A DNA stretch of 24,957 nucleotides from a virus: positions 1 through 24,957 of the IMG/VR virus record IMGVR_UViG_3300031857_001283; one strand, 5' to 3'. Shown here one piece after another: positions 21,409 through 24,957 of the stretch (the first letter of the stretch is position 1; each line of letters starts with the position of its first letter). The position numbers were made by a program, and so were the translations under genes. The notes below the pieces were generated by a model. The model was not told the DNA's origin, did not search any database, and worked only from the letters and a program-made list of their open reading frames with translations.

Positions 21409-23565
21409 ATGGCGAACATTATCAAGCCCAAGCGTAGCAATACGGGTGGGGCTGTGCCAACGACAGGTCAACTTGCCTCTGGTGAGTTGGCTGTCAACAT
21501 GGCAGACAAGAAGGTCTACATCAACAACGGCACGGCTGTGGTGCAGGTTGGTGCTGGCAACCTTGACGGGCTTGGCGATACCAACATCACCTCTCCCACC
21601 AATGGTCAAGGACTGTCCTACAACTCATCGACAGGCAAATGGGTCAATTCCAATGCTGGTACGGGGGATGTAGTTGGTCCTGCATCTTCAACAGACAATG
21701 CCCTTGCTCGGTTTGACGGCACAACGGGCAAACTGATTCAAAACGGCACAGTCACTCAAGACGACAACGGCAATCTGGCATCGGTCAATGGACTGTCGTT
21801 CAACACCAGCCCAACGAGTGCTCCAAGCACAGCAGGTTCTGTCTTTTGGGATTCAGGGGATGGCACACCCAGCGTTGTTCTCAATGCCAATACCTCTCTC
21901 CAGTTGGGTCAAGAAAGCATTGCCAAGGTCTACAACGGCACAGGCTCAACCATTGCCAAAGGCAAAGTAGTTGCAGTATCAGGGGCACAGGGTCAAAGAC
22001 CCTCTGTAGTCCTTGCAGATGCTGATTCTGAGGCTTTAAGTGCCCCGACACTGGGTATCACTGCGGAAGCCATTGCAAACGGCGCAGAGGGCTTTGTCTG
22101 CACTTTTGGCTTGGTTCGTGGCATAGACACCTCTGCTTTTACAGCAGGCAATCCAATTTACCTTTCGTCAACGGCTGGAGACTTCACGGCTACCAAGCCA
22201 GTTGCACCGCAACATATCGTTGCGCTTGGGTGGGTAATTAAGGTCAACGCATCTAGCGGTGAAGTGTTCGTCAATATCAATAACGGATGGGAACTTGATG
22301 AACTCCACAATGTTCTCATTACCTCTCCTGCCAGTGGCAATACGCTCATCTATGATGCAACCGCAGGGGTATGGGAAAACGCCAGCCTGACGGCTGGCAC
22401 AGGCATCAGCATTACTAACGGGGCGGGAGCCATTACGGTTACTAACTCTGCCCCTGACCAGACAGTCTCGTTGACGGGAGCAGGGGCGACCACTATTAGT
22501 GGCACATACCCTAACTTCACTATCACTAGCGTCAACACCACATACTCAGCCGCCACTAGCACAACACTGGGTCTGATTGAGTTGGGTTCTGATACTGTGC
22601 AAACCACTGCCGCTAATGCAGTGACTAGCACGGCTTCCCGTACCTATGCTTTGCAGGTCAACTCTGCTGGGCAGGGGGTGGTCAATGTTCCTTGGACAGA
22701 CACTAACTCAGGCGGCACAGTCACAAGCATTACGGCTGGCACAGGCTTGTCTGGTGGCACCATCACTACTAGCGGAACCATTGCCCTTGCAAATACGGCA
22801 GTGACCGCTGGCTCATACACCAATGCCAACATCACTGTCGATGCTCAAGGTCGGATTACTTCTGCATCTAACGGCTCTGCTGGTGGGGTGACTTCATTTA
22901 GTGCAGGGTCAACTGGATTGACTCCAAGCACTGCCACTACTGGTGCAATTACTTTAGCAGGAACTTTGGCAGTCGCTAACGGTGGCACAGGGCAAACTAC
23001 TTACACCAACGGTCAACTGCTTATTGGCAATACGACAGGCAATACGCTTACCAAAGCCACTTTGACGGCTGGCACTGGTATCACCATTACCAATGGTGCT
23101 GGAAGCATTACGATTGCCGCTTCATCTGCAAGCAGTCAGTCATTGACTTATGACCAATTTACGGCAACTGCTAGTCAGACCACTTTTAACACTTCTCAGT
23201 CATACACCTCTGGAAAAATTCAAGTTTTTCTGGATGGGGTATTGCAACGAAATGGTGTAGATGTGACAGTTACTAGCGGCACTCAAGTGGTGTTTGCTAC
23301 TGCTTTGGATGCCAATGATTTAGTAGACATCATTTACCCGCCAGCCGCATCTAGCGGAACCATGCGGTATGACCAATTTACTGCAACAGCAGGACAAACA
23401 TCCTTTACCACTTCTGCCACTTACACCAACAGCAAAATCCAAGTTTTTGTCGATGGTGTGCTTCAGCGCAATGGTGTGGATGTGACTGTGACCAGTGGGA
23501 CGGCTGTGGTGTTTGCCACAGGTTTGACTGCTGGTGACTTGGTAGATGTATCGTATCCAGTTTAA
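21409..23565 (+). CDS. Tail fibre protein 2, with tandem C-terminal modules
   Basis: This 718-residue protein shares with fibre 1 a start of the type MANIIKPKRSNTGG and ELAVNMADKKVYINNGT (about residues 26-42), probably the domain that docks to the tail. A module LGDTNITSPTNGQGL (about 55-69) recurs as LHNVLITSPASGNTL (about 299-313). The region 165-300 is a beta domain (KVYNGTGSTIAKGKVV), and after 330 come Gly/Thr-rich repeats and VANGGTGQTTYTNGQLLIGN. Two near-identical modules of about 63 residues (starting at 581 and 654) form the C-terminus. It is probably the receptor-binding or hub-binding fibre. The ribosome binding site AGGGGAG precedes the ATG. Confidence 0.87.
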   Translation: MANIIKPKRSNTGGAVPTTGQLASGELAVNMADKKVYINNGTAVVQVGAGNLDGLGDTNITSPTNGQGLSYNSSTGKWVNSNAGTGDVVGPASSTDNALARFDGTTGKLIQNGTVTQDDNGNLASVNGLSFNTSPTSAPSTAGSVFWDSGDGTPSVVLNANTSLQLGQESIAKVYNGTGSTIAKGKVVAVSGAQGQRPSVVLADADSEALSAPTLGITAEAIANGAEGFVCTFGLVRGIDTSAFTAGNPIYLSSTAGDFTATKPVAPQHIVALGWVIKVNASSGEVFVNINNGWELDELHNVLITSPASGNTLIYDATAGVWENASLTAGTGISITNGAGAITVTNSAPDQTVSLTGAGATTISGTYPNFTITSVNTTYSAATSTTLGLIELGSDTVQTTAANAVTSTASRTYALQVNSAGQGVVNVPWTDTNSGGTVTSITAGTGLSGGTITTSGTIALANTAVTAGSYTNANITVDAQGRITSASNGSAGGVTSFSAGSTGLTPSTATTGAITLAGTLAVANGGTGQTTYTNGQLLIGNTTGNTLTKATLTAGTGITITNGAGSITIAASSASSQSLTYDQFTATASQTTFNTSQSYTSGKIQVFLDGVLQRNGVDVTVTSGTQVVFATALDANDLVDIIYPPAASSGTMRYDQFTATAGQTSFTTSATYTNSKIQVFVDGVLQRNGVDVTVTSGTAVVFATGLTAGDLVDVSYPV
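23149..23565 (+). repeat. Tandem C-terminal module of fibre 2, two copies
   Basis: Both copies begin YDQFTATA and share GVLQRNGVDVTVTSGT and VVFAT. They start 219 bases apart (codons at 23149 and 23368). The bases differ in many third positions (for example ttacggcaact against ttactgcaaca), so the duplication is not recent. The same module layout is seen more diverged at the end of the J-like protein. Confidence 0.88.
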
Positions 23566-23578
23566 GAAAGGACAAGAC

Positions 23579-23743
23579 ATGACTACGATAAAACTTGAAC
23601 TAGAAATCCCTGAGGTCAACTTTATTCTTGAAGCATTGGGTGAGATGCCAGCGAAAACCAACGCATCTTTCTTGATGGTAAAAATCAAGCAACAAGGAGA
23701 ACCACAGGTTCCAGAAGAACTAAAAATAAAGAAAGAGCAATAG
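23579..23743 (+). CDS. Hypothetical small protein between fibre and lysis genes
   Basis: This 54-residue protein starts at ATG 23579 with GAAAGGA upstream; a longer reading from 23546 begins inside the fibre frame and was rejected. It has a LELEIPEVNFILEALGEMP helix region and a basic C-terminal tail (KIKQQGEPQVPEELKIKKEQ). It looks coding and lies two bases before the next ATG. I do not recognise its family. It resembles small conserved proteins in phage late regions. Confidence 0.6.
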   Translation: MTTIKLELEIPEVNFILEALGEMPAKTNASFLMVKIKQQGEPQVPEELKIKKEQ

Positions 23744-23744
23744 C

Positions 23745-24047
23745 ATGACGGATGAAGTTCACCTTGCCAAAAGTGACAACGCTCACATAGACAAGAGGTT
23801 CGATGAGGTTATGAGCGAACTCCAAAAAATAAGTGGAGCATTTGCTCGTGCCCCTGACGGCACGGTGGACTATGACGGGCATCGCCGTTATCACGAATCC
23901 ATGATTGCGGCGGCTGAAGCACAGACACAGTTTTGGCGTGAGTTAAAACTGGAGATTGCGAAGAAAGGAATTTGGGGTCTGCTAGTCATCATTTGTGGTC
24001 TGGTGCTAGTTGGGCTATCGGCAAAACTTGGACTAGGAGGAAAATGA
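23745..24047 (+). CDS. Membrane protein, holin or holin-antiholin candidate
   Basis: This 100-residue protein has a charged helical N-terminus (about residues 1-72, e.g. HIDKRFDEVMSELQKI) and a single hydrophobic segment WGLLVIICGLVLVGLSA (about 77-93) followed by a short Gly-rich tail. Single transmembrane proteins beside a three-helix holin and endolysin are commonly class III holins, antiholins or membrane-anchored lysis regulators. AAAGAG lies upstream of the ATG. The stop overlaps the next start in an ATGATG region. The lysis role is inferred from position. Confidence 0.62.
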   Translation: MTDEVHLAKSDNAHIDKRFDEVMSELQKISGAFARAPDGTVDYDGHRRYHESMIAAAEAQTQFWRELKLEIAKKGIWGLLVIICGLVLVGLSAKLGLGGK

Positions 24048-24418
24048 TGCTACTCGAAACCATCTTGGGGGCACTTGTCCCTGTGGCAGTTGAAGGCGGC
24101 AAGCAACTCATTACCAAGTGGATGGGCGGGGTCAAACCAACCACCATTGATGAGCAAATCAAACTTGACCAAAATGAGATTTCTCGCATTGAGGCTCTTG
24201 CTAAACTAGATGCCCCAATCGGAACCCCTAGCCAATGGGTCATAGACCTTCGTGCTTCAGCCCGCTATGTCGGGGCACTACTGGTGATAGGTGTCGGGGT
24301 TTCAACCCTGTATTACCCCGTTTCTGACGCAATACGCACCCTTGCCCTAGAAGCGGCAAACATTGCTTTCGGTTTCTTATTTGGCTCACGCATCGTTGCT
24401 GGGTGGGGTAAGAAATGA
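24047..24418 (+). CDS. Three-helix holin, GTA holin-like
   Basis: This 123-residue protein is probably the holin. Hydrophobic segments are visible at about residues 3-14, 73-89 (YVGALLVIGVGVSTLYY) and 104-116 (NIAFGFLFGSR). The GTPSQWVIDLRASAR segment (about 59-73) before the second helix, and the FGSR end, match the pattern of 3TM holins used for release in gene transfer agents. ATG occurs at 24044 and 24047. AGGAGG (24035-24040) is six bases before the second and three before the first, so the second was chosen. It directly precedes the endolysin. Confidence 0.78.
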   Translation: MLLETILGALVPVAVEGGKQLITKWMGGVKPTTIDEQIKLDQNEISRIEALAKLDAPIGTPSQWVIDLRASARYVGALLVIGVGVSTLYYPVSDAIRTLALEAANIAFGFLFGSRIVAGWGKK

Positions 24419-24876
24419 CTTTTCAACTTTCCAAGCGCAGTCTTGACCGATTGGTGGGAGTGGATGAACGCTTGGTGGAGTGTGTCAAGAAAGCCATTCA
24501 ATACACCAGCGTTGATTTTGCTGTGACTGAAGGGCTGAGAACTAAAGAGCGGCAGATTGAACTATTCAACAAAGGTGCCAGCCAAGTAAAAGAGGGTGGC
24601 ACTCATGTGCTGGGCAAAGCGGTTGACCTAGTAGCATTTGTCGGTGACCGTATTTCTTGGGAATTGAATCTCTATGACGACATTGCTTTGTCGATGGCAA
24701 CAGCCGCCCGAGAAATCAAATTGCCTCTGAGGTGGGGAGCCGCTTGGAATATCCCTGACATTACCAAGTGGAACGGGACAATGGAGGCGGCAATGCAGTA
24801 CTACATTGACTCACGGCGCAAACAAAATGCACGCCCGTTTATCGATGCTCCACACTTTGAGATAGTAGGGAAGTGA
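24415..24876 (+). CDS. Endolysin, peptidase M15 family
   Basis: This 153-residue protein is probably an L-alanyl-D-glutamate or D,D-type peptidase that cuts the peptidoglycan cross-bridge. It starts LSKRSLDRLVGVDERLV and has DFAVTEGLRTKERQ (about 34-47), which is the usual M15 loop with Arg42. The zinc ligands are seen as GGTHVLGKAVDL (His64 and Asp71) and IDAPHFEI (His147), with Asp144 in the normal place. The length is normal for a stand-alone M15 endolysin without a signal peptide, so a holin is required, as found just upstream. The start overlaps the holin stop as ATGA. Confidence 0.92.
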   Translation: MTFQLSKRSLDRLVGVDERLVECVKKAIQYTSVDFAVTEGLRTKERQIELFNKGASQVKEGGTHVLGKAVDLVAFVGDRISWELNLYDDIALSMATAAREIKLPLRWGAAWNIPDITKWNGTMEAAMQYYIDSRRKQNARPFIDAPHFEIVGK

Positions 24877-24957
24877 CCCGCTCTAGCAGGTCTTCTTCAG
24901 TCAGCCCGTAGTGACGGGCAAAGGCTTTGCGCCCCATGCCATGCACCCCTGAGTTGC
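24839..24957 (-). CDS. Convergent gene, C-terminal fragment only
   Basis: On the - strand an open frame enters from the right edge of the window and ends at a TAA whose complement is at 24839-24841, so it overlaps the last 38 bases of the endolysin tail to tail. The 38 visible residues contain KAFARHYGLTEEDLLERVT, a helical, credible protein sequence, and the end is SVEHR. The start is outside the window. This suggests that a leftward gene begins to the right of the late operon. The function cannot be given from this fragment; the other frames in this stretch have early stops. Confidence 0.5.
   Translation of the reverse strand, partial: NSGVHGMGRKAFARHYGLTEEDLLERVTSLLSQSVEHR

Noticed and set aside
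19944-23565. Diversity-generating retroelement, because the fibre starts resemble Mtd-type N-termini
   Set aside because: No reverse transcriptase and no template/variable repeat pair with A-specific differences is seen in the window.
23546-23578. Longer start for the small protein after fibre 2
   Set aside because: It lies inside the fibre frame; the ATG at 23579 has a GAAAGGA site upstream.
1-24957. tRNA genes, CRISPR arrays, insertion sequences, integrase or attachment sites
   Set aside because: None was found by eye on either strand; the region is filled by late phage genes.

Overview
The window is the late (structural and lysis) region of a tailed double-stranded DNA phage of HK97/lambda-like siphovirus type. 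It contains packaging, head, neck, tail, tail-fibre and lysis genes, almost all on the + strand and tightly packed, with many ATGA or GTGA stop/start overlaps. I see no integrase, repressor or replication gene, no tRNA, no CRISPR array and no insertion sequence. The tail-assembly frameshift, the three-TM GTA-type holin and the M15 endolysin suggest a Gram-negative, probably proteobacterial, host. The host cannot be fixed from this sequence.

Layout. Positions 1-126 are a non-coding leader with promoter-like hexamers and a tandem dyad repeat just before the terminase genes. Positions 127-3690 hold the small terminase, large terminase and HK97-type portal. Positions 3692-7056 hold a doubtful small ORF, an S78-type prohead protease, a major capsid protein with an N-terminal scaffold domain, and a second capsid-fold paralogue without that domain. 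Positions 7067-9042 hold the head-tail connector, head closure, tail terminator and tail tube genes, ending in a strong UUCG hairpin terminator. Positions 9073-13188 hold a small hypothetical gene, two tail assembly chaperone frames joined by a probable -1 frameshift at A_AAA_AAC, a gp10-like protein in an unusual place, and the tape measure. Positions 13192-18048 hold two minor tail proteins, a GNAT-like acetyltransferase and a J-like tail hub. Positions 18045-23565 hold a tail-fibre locus that includes an AT-rich fibre-tip plus chaperone cassette with its own terminator, and two long fibres. Positions 23579-24876 hold a small hypothetical gene, two membrane proteins (holin candidates) and an M15 endolysin. 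A convergent gene fragment on the - strand closes the window.

The genes work together as follows. TerS and TerL load DNA through the portal into a prohead built from capsid subunits and matured by the protease. The connector, closure and terminator proteins join the head to a tail made of tube protein, whose length is set by the tape measure with the help of the frameshifted chaperones. The J-like hub and the fibres recognise the host, and the holin and endolysin release progeny. The most notable observations are the tandem paralogous capsid genes with an alternative-hairpin leader between them, the A-rich -1 frameshift signal, the horizontally swapped-looking fibre cassette with its AT-rich signature, and a binding module shared between the tail hub and the last fibre.
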